A stretch of 64,000 nt of DNA from CAVRUZ01 sp963724495 (GCA_963724495.1 CAVRUZ010000007.1:60898-124897), one strand, 5' to 3'. Counted from the stretch's first letter, positions 45,153 through 53,629 are shown. Translations and numbers: made by a program. Notes: a model not told the origin generated them from the sequence alone.

Positions 45153-45550
45153 CACAGGCAGAACGGATGCCCGTCTGGGTCGATCATCACCCGGACTCCG
45201 TCCTGAGGTTGGACGTCGGCAAGAGTCGCGCCCTTCTCCAGCGCCCAGGCGACGGCGGCCTCCAGGTCGTCCACACCGATGTCGAGATGCTGGCTGGCGG
45301 TCTGCGCTCCTGGTTCGCTCGGCCAGACCGGACGCTGATAGTTCTCGTCCGTCTCGAAGTTCAGCGTGGGCCCGGACTCCCCCTCTGGCGGTGCGATCTG
45401 GGCCCAGCCATCGTCCGGCGGCTTACCCGGCCGCGGTCCCTCCAGAGCACGCACCTGCCAGCCCAGCATCGCCGCGTAGAACTTTGCGAGCTCCCGCGGC
45501 TGTGCGGCTCCGATGGTCAGCGCCCCCACCCGCATGCGCGGTCGCGTCAT
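45149..45550 (-). CDS. VOC family (glyoxalase/bleomycin-resistance fold) protein
   Basis: This single VOC domain protein of 133 residues begins RVGALTIGAAQPRELAKFY and ends VMIDPDGHPFCLC, the usual metal-dependent or ligand-binding VOC pattern. The middle block HLDIGVDDLEAAVAWALEKG is the second beta-alpha-beta unit. Such proteins may be isomerases, dioxygenases or drug-binding proteins; none can be chosen here. ATG 45550 follows GAGGGGA. It is the last of three minus-strand genes (GNAT, DUF1905, VOC). Confidence 0.88.
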   Translation of the reverse strand: MTRPRMRVGALTIGAAQPRELAKFYAAMLGWQVRALEGPRPGKPPDDGWAQIAPPEGESGPTLNFETDENYQRPVWPSEPGAQTASQHLDIGVDDLEAAVAWALEKGATLADVQPQDGVRVMIDPDGHPFCLC

Positions 45551-45569
45551 GTCACTCCCCTCAGTGAGA

Positions 45570-45878
45570 TCAGACGTCGACGTCCAACTGGACCGCCACA
45601 GTGTCTCCGACGGCGATCCCCTCGGCTTTCCGGACCGCATCCTTGAGCGGAACGAGATAACCGCCGTCCTTGGGAAACAGCGAGGTCGTCCAACTGGTCT
45701 CTCCGATTCGGACCGCGACGGGGATCACTCCCCAGCCGTAGGTCACCAGCGCGGAGACGTCCTCTATCTCGGCGCTCTCGTCATCCGGCACGGTGATGAA
45801 GTGGTAGGGCGACGGGCCGCGCCAGGACCAGACCTCACCGCTGAACGCCAGGTGCATCGGGACAGGATAGGAGGCCAT
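45570..45878 (-). CDS. DUF1905 domain protein
   Basis: This small beta-rich protein of 102 residues has the DUF1905 pattern: FSGEVWSWRG at the start, PYHFITVPDDESAEI, GWGVIPVAVRIGETSWTTSL, and KDGGYLVPLKDAVRKAEGI near the end. The biochemical role of DUF1905 is not established. The start is ATG 45878 with CGGAGAG upstream. It is 19 bases before the VOC gene in the same direction, probably cotranscribed. Confidence 0.87.
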   Translation of the reverse strand: MASYPVPMHLAFSGEVWSWRGPSPYHFITVPDDESAEIEDVSALVTYGWGVIPVAVRIGETSWTTSLFPKDGGYLVPLKDAVRKAEGIAVGDTVAVQLDVDV

Positions 45879-45922
45879 CTCTCCGGAGTCGCGAGGGGTC
45901 CTTGGTAGGTGAGCGATCTTCG

Positions 45923-46870
45923 TCAGAGCTCGTCATCGTCGGACGATCCATACGTCTTGCGGAAGACCAGAATGGAACGCTCCACGCGGAAGCCGACTGC
46001 TTCGTAGAGGGCGAGCGCAGCGTTCCTGTCCAGGTCGGTCTCGACGTAGACGTCGTGTGCACCCTTGGCATACAGACGGCGCACGCACTCCTCCGCGATG
46101 GCTCGGCCCAGGCCCCGTCCGCGGTAGCGATCAGCGACACCGAGAGGCTCGATCTGCCCGCTGGGCTGGTCGTCCCAACCGGTAGGGCCAAGCCATCCGA
46201 TGCAGAAAGCAGCAAGCTCGTCGTCGGAATCCGCGATCACCAGATCGAGGTCGGCGTCATAGGCCGGCTGGCGGAGAACGGCGGCACGCCAGGCTTCAGT
46301 CATGCTGTCACTGTTGAAGACTCTGCGATGGAGGTCGACGTAGGCGCCGACTTCTGGCTGTCCTCGAAGTGGGCGGAGGGTGAAGCCGGAGGGCAGCTCA
46401 GCCGGCGGTCCGGGCGGAGCCGGTACATGCCGCATGAGCACCATGGACCAGGCATCGGCTCCTTCTGCCTGTGATTCGTAGCCAGCCGCTTCGAGGGCAG
46501 CGATGAGCCGGTGTTGATCAGAGAAGGCGAAGGCGAACCACATCGGGCGCCCGTACTCGGTCGACAACACTGACTGCGCTTGTGCATCCACCCAGGAGAG
46601 GACCTCGCCCGTCAGCGTCGGCGGTGCATCGTGGTGAACTGCGAGGTCCACCGACCAGAACGGTGTCTGCAGGCAGGCCCAGGCGTGGAGCTCGCCCTCC
46701 GGTGTGACCCACTGCCTGGTCTGCGAAGGAGACGACCAGGCCCAGGAACTCAACCGGTACGGCAGATCGACGACGTGAACGTGGTCTCGTGGAGACTCTT
46801 GGACAAGGCCAAGAATCTGCTGCTGGGCTGTGGATCCGTTGGACGAGAGCTGGCGGTAATTGGTTGACAT
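45923..46870 (-). CDS. GNAT family N-acetyltransferase (two-domain)
   Basis: This protein of 315 residues has a divergent N-terminal GNAT-like half and an intact C-terminal GNAT domain. The acetyl-CoA motif A is EPLGVADRYRGRGLGRAI (about residues 238-255), followed by the motif B region DVYVETDLDRNAALALYEAVG. It acetylates an unknown amine. ATG 46870 has AAGGA upstream. A 25-base inverted repeat lies 18 bases before the start codon. The gene lies 44 bases upstream of DUF1905 in the same direction. Confidence 0.87.
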   Translation of the reverse strand: MSTNYRQLSSNGSTAQQQILGLVQESPRDHVHVVDLPYRLSSWAWSSPSQTRQWVTPEGELHAWACLQTPFWSVDLAVHHDAPPTLTGEVLSWVDAQAQSVLSTEYGRPMWFAFAFSDQHRLIAALEAAGYESQAEGADAWSMVLMRHVPAPPGPPAELPSGFTLRPLRGQPEVGAYVDLHRRVFNSDSMTEAWRAAVLRQPAYDADLDLVIADSDDELAAFCIGWLGPTGWDDQPSGQIEPLGVADRYRGRGLGRAIAEECVRRLYAKGAHDVYVETDLDRNAALALYEAVGFRVERSILVFRKTYGSSDDDEL

Positions 46871-46887
46871 GGGCGGTCCTTCTTACT

Positions 46888-46912
46888 GTGGGTCTACCTA
46901 TGGCGGACCCAC
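46888..46912. promoter_or_regulatory. Inverted repeat upstream of the GNAT gene
   Basis: GTGGGTC (46888-46894) and GACCCAC (46906-46912) are perfect 7-base arms around an 11-base spacer, 18 bases upstream of the minus-strand GNAT start codon. It may be an operator or a hairpin in the 5' untranslated RNA. The rest of the 270-base gap up to 47141 shows no gene. Confidence 0.4.
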
Positions 46913-47140
46913 TCCTCCATCGGGCATTGCCTGATGTAGAAGAGTGTTCCACTGCTGTCGCTGGTCGTCAGCGTCTGGTCTGACGGTGGCGCAGACAATG
47001 CCTCGAATAGGTGCCACACCCGCGGCGATCAGCACGTCGCCACGACGGTCGCGCACTGGTGTGCGGCTCGACATTCGCTTTACGGACTTGGGCATTCGGG
47101 CGATCGTGGATTGTCGGTGGTCGTGTTTATCGTTGCTGGT

Positions 47141-48483
47141 ATGAGTGTGATCGACAGTCCACCGGTGGTGTCGGCCCTGGTGGCCGACGCCGAACTGGTG
47201 CGGGTGCTCGACCAGCTCGACCACACCTCGATCACCGTGTTGTCCGACACCGACCTGTTGGCCTCGATCAACGTCAAGACCGGACTACTGGCCCGGCTGC
47301 AGGCGTTCCTGGACGCCGAACTCGTCGAAGCCGAAACCCGTGGCGTCACCCAGACCGCGTTCGGAGTCACCACCGCGACCTGGCTGGCCGCCACCACCAA
47401 CGCCGTCGACGGCCGCCACGCCGGCAAGCGCATCAAACAAGCGGTTGACATCGGCACCCGGTTCCCGGTGCTGCAACACGCCCTGCGGGCCGGCACGGTG
47501 TCGGTCGAGCAGGCCGACGCCATCTACACCGGCCTGCACCACCTCCCCACCGACCTCGACGCCAGAAGCCGTGGAGCGGGCCGACCGGCAGCTGGTCGAC
47601 TTCGCCGCCAGCTACAACCCCACCGAGTTGCGCCGGCTCGGCAACCGGCTCGTCGACGTCATCGCCCCCGCGGTCGCCGAAGCCGACGCCGCCGCCTACC
47701 TGCACCGCATCGAAGCCGAAGCCCACCGGACCAGGTCGCTGCGGTTCCACGACGACCACCACGGCAACTGGCGCTTCCACGGCCAATTCCCCATCGTCGA
47801 AGGCGCCCAACTCGCCGAACTCATCCACGCGCTCGCCGCCAAGGGTGACACCACCCGCACCAACACCACCGACGACACCGCCCTCGGCCGAGAGGAGCGG
47901 TGCTGGTCGGCCAAATGCGCCGACGCACTCCTGGAGATCATCCACACCTACCAAGCCAGTGGCCAGGCACCCGGTGCCGGTGGGGACCGGCCCCGGATCA
48001 ACGTCACCATCGACCTCGCCACCCTCCAAGGCCAACTCGGCCACGCCGTGCTGGGCAACGGTGCACCGATCTCGGCCGGACAAGCCCGACGGCTCGCCTG
48101 TGACGCCAACATCCTGCCCGTCGTCCTCAACGGCCCATCCGCACCCGTCGACGTCGGCCGCGACCACCGCCTCGTCACCGGACCACTGCGCCTCGCCCTC
48201 AACGCCCGAGATCAGGGCTGCTGCTACCCCGGATGTGAGAAACCACCCACCAGCTGCGAAGCCCACCACCTCATGCCCTGGTGGGCCGGCGGCAGCACCG
48301 CGCTCGACAACACCGCCCTGCTCTGCCGACACCACCACCAACTCGTCGAACCCAACCCCAAACAAACCACGCGACCACCAATGGCAACTACGCCTCGACC
48401 ACCGCGGCTTGCCGCACGTGCACCCACCCACCTGGGCCGACCACACCCGAACCCCCAGACAACACATCCGCTACCGGAACTGA
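47141..48483 (+). CDS. DUF222 domain HNH endonuclease, two frameshifts
   Basis: This is an actinobacterial DUF222-HNH protein of about 447 residues when restored. The DUF222 part starts at ATG 47141 (ALVADAELVRVLDQLDH). At about 47561 an extra base shifts the frame, and PEAVERADRQLVDFA continues in the next. The HNH nuclease follows (CCYPGCEKPPTSCEAHHL, then DNTALLCRHHHQLV). A second extra base in the ccccaaac tract near 48360 breaks the C-terminus, which resumes as NKPRDHQWQLRLDHRG and stops at 48483. These proteins occur in many copies in Nocardioides and mycobacteria and are linked to mobile or repeat elements; their role is unclear. Confidence 0.83.
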
Positions 48484-48736
48484 CCCGAGTCCGAGGGTCC
48501 AACTACGCCTGCCCGGCCCGACATCAACACGACGGTGAATCGACCACCACTGCCTGGTGCCTCAGAGACAGCCGTCGTCCCATCTCGTGATGGAGACCGC
48601 CGTTGCCACGAGCGCGGGACTGCCGCAGTCAGTGCGACCAGTCGAAGGTGTTTCCTCATCGAAGGAATCACCCTGCCGCCAGCGCTCAGCGCTACGGTCG
48701 TGTCCCCCGCATTGGTCGACGCCCTAGGAGATCCCG

Positions 48737-49534
48737 TTGTCGCTCTCCACTGCGCGAGTCCTGGCAGCGGCCGCCGCGTTTCGATGGGTGCCCGACGATT
48801 CCTTGCGACGGTTGACGAACGACGAGTTCGACGCCATCGAGTTCCCGCATGGGTATGAGTCACCGATGATGGTGCATCTGGACAGCCCGCATCGGCCACC
48901 CGACGAACTTGTCGCATGTGTCTACGACGTCATGCACGAATGGGGATTGACAGAAGTCGGTTGGTGGCTGACACCGCAGGCTCCGACTGAGTACGTCTCG
49001 GCGATCAGGGCACTGGCAGGCCAAGTCGCCGAGAGGGTCAGTGTGCTGGCCTACGACCTCAGCACACCGCTGCCGGCTTGGGAGTTTCCACGGGAGCTGA
49101 CCGTGGAACTCGTGCACGACCAGCGCACGCTGCGCGCAGCCGAGGTCGTCGCAGCCGAGGTCTGGGGCGGTGCACTGCCGCAGGAGTCGGATCTAGATGA
49201 ACGTCTGGCGGCCACGCAGGCAGACCTCGTTTCGTTCCGCGTCGTTGCCTTCCTCGACGCAGAGCCAGCCGCCACCGGCAGGTGCACCGTGACGGGTGCC
49301 GACGCTCGCCTCTGGGGCGCGTGCACCCGGGAGGATCGACGCGGCCGGGGCGCCTACCGGGCGGTGCTGCTCGAACGGCTCCGGGGCGCGCGTGACCGTG
49401 GTGCCTCCATGGCCTGGTGTACCGGCCGATCGACGACATCGGCACCGATTCTCCTGCGAGCTGGATTCCAGGACTTCGGCACCCACGAGTGCTATCGGTC
49501 TGTCGCCGTCGGCCTGCGGCCGGAACCTACGTAG
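48737..49534 (+). CDS. GNAT family N-acetyltransferase
   Basis: This protein of 265 residues has a C-terminal GNAT domain. The acetyl-CoA loop is ARLWGACTREDRRGRGAYRA (about residues 189-208), a variant in which the usual Q/RxxGxG/A is DRRGRGAY; the preceding half has a helical N-terminal domain. TTG 48737 is chosen because AGGAG lies six bases upstream and the first codons are the start of the conserved region. The substrate is unknown. The 250 bases before it (48484-48736) hold no convincing gene. Its end overlaps the minus-strand methyltransferase remnant. Confidence 0.8.
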   Translation: MSLSTARVLAAAAAFRWVPDDSLRRLTNDEFDAIEFPHGYESPMMVHLDSPHRPPDELVACVYDVMHEWGLTEVGWWLTPQAPTEYVSAIRALAGQVAERVSVLAYDLSTPLPAWEFPRELTVELVHDQRTLRAAEVVAAEVWGGALPQESDLDERLAATQADLVSFRVVAFLDAEPAATGRCTVTGADARLWGACTREDRRGRGAYRAVLLERLRGARDRGASMAWCTGRSTTSAPILLRAGFQDFGTHECYRSVAVGLRPEPT

Positions 49535-49647
49535 GCCAGTCCCGGGATTGTGAGCCCATCGCTTGCGCTCAAGTAAGGCGACAACCTCTGCCGGACGGTC
49601 TCCCGGATGGCATCGAGAGTCTCGATCGGTAGCCCTGCAAGGACTTT
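49492..49647 (-). pseudogene. 3' remnant of a SAM-dependent methyltransferase gene
   Basis: About 50 residues remain on the minus strand (KKVLAGLPIETLDAIRETV, then RQRLSPYLSASDGLTIPGL) and resemble the C-terminal ends of class I methyltransferases. No start codon, SAM-binding motif or upstream coding sequence belongs to it; the similarity ends abruptly near 49647, where the tetR remnant begins on the other strand. Confidence 0.55.
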
Positions 49648-49649
49648 CT

Positions 49650-50071
49650 TGAAGGGCGACCTCGACGACACACCCGTGGGCGAGCGGGACTGGTACACAG
49701 CAGCGCTGGCCGAGCCTGATCCCCGGCGACAGCTTGCGATGACGGCCGAGAACTCCCGCATCGTCAAGGTGAGAATCGGGCCCATGCTGAAGGTCATCCG
49801 GGACGCCGCTTCCGCCGACGCTGACCTCGCGGCTCTGTGGGACCTGATTCAGACAGACTTCTGGGCCAACCAGCGGGTGATCGTCGCGAGCCTGGCCGAC
49901 AAGGAGGCCCTGCGACCTGGTCTCGACGTGGACCGAGCCACCGACCTGTTGTGGATGCTGAACCATCCGGATGTGTGGCTGATGCTGGTCGGGCGTCGTG
50001 GCTGGTCGCCCGGCGACTGGGAGAACTGGTTCGCGGAAACGGCCTGCGAGCAGCTGCTCGGCAGCAGGTGA
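49650..50071 (+). pseudogene. TetR family regulator remnant lacking its DNA-binding domain
   Basis: The 140 residues read here match the C-terminal ligand domain of a TetR subfamily: DTPVGERDWYTAALAEPDPR, RIVKVRIGPMLKVIRDAA, DRATDLLWMLNHPDVWLML and RGWSPGDWENWFAETACEQL. The N-terminal helix-turn-helix (about 50 residues) is absent in every frame upstream. The open frame reaches ATG 49607, but the first 15 codons are not TetR-like and are antisense to the methyltransferase remnant. Without its DNA-binding domain it cannot act as a repressor. It ends 30 bases before the convergent RNA methyltransferase gene. Confidence 0.65.
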
Positions 50072-50101
50072 GGGCTCAGATGTGCGCCTTGGACAGCTCG
50101 C

Positions 50102-51124
50102 CTAGTTCGGCGTCGCCACGACGGTGACCTCGTGTCGGTTGTGGTGCAACTGGCGCAGAAAGCGGATCGTGTACCGCTGCATGAGGGTTCGCCGGGCGTT
50201 GTGCAAGAGGCTGGTGGGGTCGGCAACACCGAGTTTGAACGTGACGATGGCCAGCCCATCAGCCGTCAGCCGGTCGTGAGCCTTCAGCATGACGTCGGCC
50301 GTCCGGACGGCATCCATCCTCATGTCGTTCACGATCAGGTCGAACGTCTCCCTCGACGACTGCAGGAACTGGCCGGCGGTGGTCCGCGCATGGGTGACGT
50401 GGCGGTCTGATGCCAGCGATGGGTGCAGGTCACCTGGATCCACGGCGGTCACGCGCAGGCCATGTGCCCGGAGGATGCGCGTCCAGCCGCCGGGGCTCGC
50501 ACCGAGGTCGAGAGCCGACACTCCTCTTGGCACGCTTGCGGGAAATGCCTGGAAGAGCTCCTCGAGCTTGAACTCGGCCCGGGAGATCTGATCGGCCGAC
50601 CTGGCGAGACGTACGCGGCCACCAGGCCAGTCCGACAGAGCGTCGTCGGTCTTGTTCCAGCCCACATGAACCTTGTCGTCCACCGCCACGATGGTGGCAA
50701 GCCACTCCTGTCCGGAAGCGGGAAAGGCCGCACCCGCATCGCGGAAGTGGCCGACGACCCGATGGGCAACGTTCCCGGGAGTCAAGGGCAACGTCGGATC
50801 ACCCGCCGACCATGCGAGGACCCGAACGCTGCTGTGACCGATCGGTACGACTTCGGTCAACGCACGGATGACGCCGTCGGCGGCCGTCTCCGCGTCACGC
50901 ACGTCGTGCCCGCCGAGGACAGCGACCTCCTGGCTCAGTTGCCGGGCGAAGACCAACTCACCGGAGCGAGCGGCCGCGGCCAGCGCCGCGATGCCCCCGC
51001 TGGTCTCCACGCGCAGGAGATCCTCGCCAAGCCGCTCGATGCGACCGCCGCCGGCCACGTGACGAAGTTCGGCCATGGCTGCCTGCGGGTACTCGCTCGA
51101 TGTCGCGACGAGGACCGGGCGCAT
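50102..51124 (-). CDS. RNA 2'-O-ribose methyltransferase, FtsJ/RlmM-like
   Basis: This protein of about 340 residues has an N-terminal THUMP-like or accessory domain and a C-terminal FtsJ methyltransferase. The SAM motif is ALDLGASPGGWTRIL. All four catalytic residues of the K-D-K-E tetrad can be placed: Lys in SRAEFKLEE, Asp in LIVNDMRMD, Lys in IVTFKLG and Glu in NRHEVTVV. The layout fits RlmM-type 23S rRNA cytidine methyltransferases, but the RNA target is inference. ATG 51124 is chosen at the conserved start (MRPVLVATSSEYP). It is divergent from the DUF1801 gene across 44 bases. Confidence 0.87.
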   Translation of the reverse strand: MRPVLVATSSEYPQAAMAELRHVAGGGRIERLGEDLLRVETSGGIAALAAAARSGELVFARQLSQEVAVLGGHDVRDAETAADGVIRALTEVVPIGHSSVRVLAWSAGDPTLPLTPGNVAHRVVGHFRDAGAAFPASGQEWLATIVAVDDKVHVGWNKTDDALSDWPGGRVRLARSADQISRAEFKLEELFQAFPASVPRGVSALDLGASPGGWTRILRAHGLRVTAVDPGDLHPSLASDRHVTHARTTAGQFLQSSRETFDLIVNDMRMDAVRTADVMLKAHDRLTADGLAIVTFKLGVADPTSLLHNARRTLMQRYTIRFLRQLHHNRHEVTVVATPN

Positions 51125-51168
51125 TTCGCTCTTCGTCAGGGCTGACTCCTGGCTTCGGATCTGGCATC

Positions 51169-51609
51169 GTGCACGGCGTGGACGACGCCGTACGCAAGCA
51201 CCTGGATTCTGTCTCCTCCCCGACACGCCGTCGCGATGCGTCAACCCTGTTGGAGTTGATGCAGGAGGTCACCGGCCGGCAACCCCGGATGTGGGCGACC
51301 GTCGTCGGGTTCGGCGAGTACCGCTACAAGTACCCCAGCGGACGTGAAGGCGTTGCACCCGCCGCGGGCTTTGCGCCGCGCAAGGCCGCCTCGACCATCT
51401 ATCTCGCCGACGGCGTCGGTGCCCACGGCGACCTGCTCGCCAAGCTCGGGCCGCACACCGCCGGCGTCGGCTGCCTTTACATCAAGAACCTGGACGACGT
51501 CGACCTGCCGTTGCTGAAGGACATCGTCGCGCGCTCCTACGCGACGGTCACCTCAGGCGACTTCGGGCAGCGTGCCCACGAGAGCAGCGAAGGCAACGAC
51601 AAGGGCTGA
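51169..51609 (+). CDS. DUF1801 domain protein
   Basis: This protein of about 146 residues is of the DUF1801 (YdhG-like) family: RRDASTLLELMQEVTGRQPR, MWATVVGFGEYRYKYPSGRE, and a C-terminal GVGCLYIKNLDDVDLPLLKD block. No enzymatic function is established. The start is GTG 51169 or GTG 51178. It is convergent to the SRPBCC gene with stops directly abutting. Confidence 0.88.
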   Translation: MHGVDDAVRKHLDSVSSPTRRRDASTLLELMQEVTGRQPRMWATVVGFGEYRYKYPSGREGVAPAAGFAPRKAASTIYLADGVGAHGDLLAKLGPHTAGVGCLYIKNLDDVDLPLLKDIVARSYATVTSGDFGQRAHESSEGNDKG

Positions 51610-52104
51610 TCAGCGCCCGGGTTCCCTGTCCTCACTGAACAGATCCGCGAAGCGCGCCAGATACAGCGGCCAGCCCTGCCCCTCGCTGACCCCCCGGCTC
51701 ATGCCTTCCCAGCCCGGTCCGTGTCGCTCGATGTGACGGTGCTCCAACTCCACCCGGGTGCGGTCGGCTCCCTCGGCGATGAACCTGACCTCGACCTCGC
51801 TCGAACGGTCGGGATCGGGTTCCAACTCCCACCGTGGGCTGATGTCCCAGCTGAACACCACCCGCTCCGGCGGTTCGTAGGCGAGGACACGCGCCCACCG
51901 GCACTCGCTGCCATCGGCTGCCCGGTCGACGATGTGGCCCCCGACGTGCGGCTCGAACACGGTCTCCTTGATCGGCGCCGCGAGCAGATTGTGCTCGCGT
52001 GGCTTGAAGTCGCCGAACCTCTCGGTGAACACGGTGAAGGCCCTGCCCACCGGTGCCTGAACGACGATCTGGGTGCGGACCACTGCGGTCTCGAGCTGGG
52101 TCAT
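51610..52104 (-). CDS. SRPBCC/AHSA1 domain protein
   Basis: This START/AHSA1-like ligand-binding protein of 164 residues has the family pattern at start (VVRTQIVVQAPVGRAFTVFT), middle (RVLAYEPPERVVFSWDISP) and end (TRVELEHRHIERHGPGWEGM). Its first codon overlaps the stop of the ArsR-type regulator by four bases (ATGA). ArsR-SRPBCC pairs are a widespread arrangement in actinobacteria; the ligand is unknown. Confidence 0.9.
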   Translation of the reverse strand: MTQLETAVVRTQIVVQAPVGRAFTVFTERFGDFKPREHNLLAAPIKETVFEPHVGGHIVDRAADGSECRWARVLAYEPPERVVFSWDISPRWELEPDPDRSSEVEVRFIAEGADRTRVELEHRHIERHGPGWEGMSRGVSEGQGWPLYLARFADLFSEDREPGR

Positions 52105-52421
52105 CTGTCCTCCTCCTTGCGTTCGACGACGTCCTTGTAGCTCATCAATGCCTTACTCCAGTAGGCATCGAGCTGGTTCCGCATCGCGGCGACGCCGGCC
52201 GGGTCGAGCCGATACACGCGGCGAGTGCCTTCCGCGCGCTCGGTGACCAGCCCTGCCTGCTTCAGCACCTTCAAGTGCTGCGACACGGCCGGCCGGCTGA
52301 CGGGGAGCCCATCAGCCAACTGGCCGACCGCCTGGGGCCGCTCGGCCAGGGACGCGACGATGGCGCGCCGCGTGCGGTCGCCGAGCGCGTCCCAGCATTC
52401 TCCAACTCGGTAAGTGTCTAC
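52101..52421 (-). CDS. ArsR family winged-helix regulator, start codon unclear
   Basis: The winged helix is clear: CWDALGDRTRRAIVASLAER, then VSRPAVSQHLKVLKQAGLV and EGTRRVYRLDPAGVAAM. The only ordinary start codon in the frame is TTG at 52319, which would cut off the first two helices. The conserved frame runs up to about 52421 (VDTYRVGECWDALGD) and meets a stop near 52434 without ATG, GTG or TTG. Either a base error hides the start or a rare start is used; I annotate the conserved extent. A perfect operator-like repeat sits directly upstream. The partner gene is the SRPBCC protein, overlapping by four bases. Confidence 0.78.
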   Translation of the reverse strand, partial: VDTYRVGECWDALGDRTRRAIVASLAERPQAVGQLADGLPVSRPAVSQHLKVLKQAGLVTERAEGTRRVYRLDPAGVAAMRNQLDAYWSKALMSYKDVVERKEEDR

Positions 52422-52444
52422 GAACGGTAAGTCTCAACTTACCG
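52408..52444. promoter_or_regulatory. ArsR-type operator: perfect inverted repeat plus an extra half-site
   Basis: CGGTAAGT-CTCA-ACTTACCG (52425-52444) is a perfect inverted repeat with 8-base arms, and a third copy of the half-site CGGTAAGT lies at 52408-52415. It sits at the start of the arsR gene, where the autoregulator would be expected to bind, and would also cover the upstream region of the divergent hypothetical gene at 52541. Confidence 0.75.
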
Positions 52445-52489
52445 ATACGTGATGTCAAGAGGTGTCAGGCACGGATCGGGTGCCGCCGC

Positions 52490-52506
52490 ATGTCTGGTGT
52501 AGACAT
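52490..52506. promoter_or_regulatory. Inverted repeat upstream of the hypothetical gene at 52541
   Basis: ATGTCT-GGTGT-AGACAT is a perfect repeat with 6-base arms around 5 bases, 34 bases before the start codon of the next gene. It is a possible operator distinct from the ArsR site. Confidence 0.35.
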
Positions 52507-52540
52507 ATGGCGCTGGAACCGCGACCAACCGGAGACGTGC

Positions 52541-53125
52541 ATGCCCCCGACGATCGCCAGCGTTGCCCTTCCGACATACAAGATCACCGAGCCTCCCGAC
52601 GCCGAGGCGTTCGGAGCAGTCCTGGACGAGGTCATCTGCGAGACGTTCGGGCAGGGCGGACCACGCGAGATCGGCATCCGCTCGGTCAGCCTGTTCGACC
52701 ATCCAGGACACACCCACGACTCGTTGAGTGACGAGATCCTGGCTTCCGGCACGGATCGTCACGATCCGGAGCACACGAGCGTGCTGAGCGAGACCTACGA
52801 CCCCTTCGGCGTGGACCTGCACATTGTCCCGTGCACGGTCTCGGCGACGTCACTCGAGTCGGAGATGTGCGACGGGTCGACCTTCTACGGCACGACCCAG
52901 TCGGTGATGGCAGAAGCCGTGAGCGACTACTACGCAGGTCCTCCGCTTGACCGAGACGGAGTGCCGCTCAGAATCGACCTGCTCACGATCTACGACCTCG
53001 CCCAGCTCGAAGGCATCCCCATCCCCTTCCACGACGGCGAAAAGCCCCCGTTCTCGGCCTGCCGTTTCCGCCATCCCGACCGCCGAAGTGAAGCGGTCCT
53101 GGGCCTGGTCAAGGTCCTCGGGTAA
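52541..53125 (+). CDS. Hypothetical protein (194 aa), unrecognised
   Basis: I do not recognise this protein. It is about 194 residues, acidic and soluble, without signal peptide or membrane helix. It contains short hydrophobic strands (PTIASVALPTYKI; IRSVSLFDHPGHTHD; VDLHIVPCTVSATSLE; LRIDLLTIYDLAQLEGIPIP) alternating with acidic loops. ATG 52541 follows CGGAG at good spacing; an in-frame ATG at 52490 falls inside an inverted repeat. It is divergent from the ArsR-SRPBCC operon and 12 bases upstream of a DinB gene, with which it is probably cotranscribed. Confidence 0.7.
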   Translation: MPPTIASVALPTYKITEPPDAEAFGAVLDEVICETFGQGGPREIGIRSVSLFDHPGHTHDSLSDEILASGTDRHDPEHTSVLSETYDPFGVDLHIVPCTVSATSLESEMCDGSTFYGTTQSVMAEAVSDYYAGPPLDRDGVPLRIDLLTIYDLAQLEGIPIPFHDGEKPPFSACRFRHPDRRSEAVLGLVKVLG

Positions 53126-53137
53126 GGAGCCTGCCGC

Positions 53138-53629
53138 ATGGGATCCGACCCTCGAGTACGACCAGGACCTGAGGCCGGGGAGACCGAGATGCTGTGCGGC
53201 TGGCTGGACTGGCAGCGAGCAACGGTCCGGCTGAAGACGACCGGCCTCGACAGTGACTTGGCCTATATGCGCTTCGTTCCCACCTCGCCACGCATGACGA
53301 TCGCCACCGTCGTCAGCCACCTGGCGGGGGTCGAGCACCACTGGTTCGTCGCGTCGTTTCTGGGTGAAGACGAACCCGCCCCGACAGGCGACTGGGACGA
53401 AACGGAAACACCGCTGCCCGTATTGCTCGATGCCTACGACGCTCAATGCCAACGGTCGCGGGAGATCATCGCGGCCCACAGCTTCGATGACCTCGAGCGC
53501 TCAGCCCCGCCAGGAAGTCCTCTCGTGTCTCTGCGATGGATCGTCGGTCACCTGATCGAGGAGACCGCCCGCCACCTCGGGCATCTGGACCTGCTCCGCG
53601 AACTCGCTGACGGCGAAACGAGCTACTGA
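53138..53629 (+). CDS. DinB family protein (DUF664)
   Basis: This four-helix-bundle DinB/DUF664 protein of 163 residues has the actinobacterial DUF664 pattern: MLCGWLDWQRATVRLKTTGL near the start, MTIATVVSHLAGVEHHWF with metal-binding His, and SLRWIVGHLIEETARHLGHL with two more. Relatives include mycothiol-dependent enzymes; whether this one uses mycothiol is not shown. ATG 53138 follows AAGGAG. It converges on the APH-type kinase, overlapping its 3' end by seven bases. Confidence 0.88.
   Translation: MGSDPRVRPGPEAGETEMLCGWLDWQRATVRLKTTGLDSDLAYMRFVPTSPRMTIATVVSHLAGVEHHWFVASFLGEDEPAPTGDWDETETPLPVLLDAYDAQCQRSREIIAAHSFDDLERSAPPGSPLVSLRWIVGHLIEETARHLGHLDLLRELADGETSY

Noticed and set aside
48535..48858. 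107-codon open frame between HNH and GNAT genes
   Set aside because: No ribosome site, no recognisable domain, and it overlaps the start of the well-supported GNAT gene.
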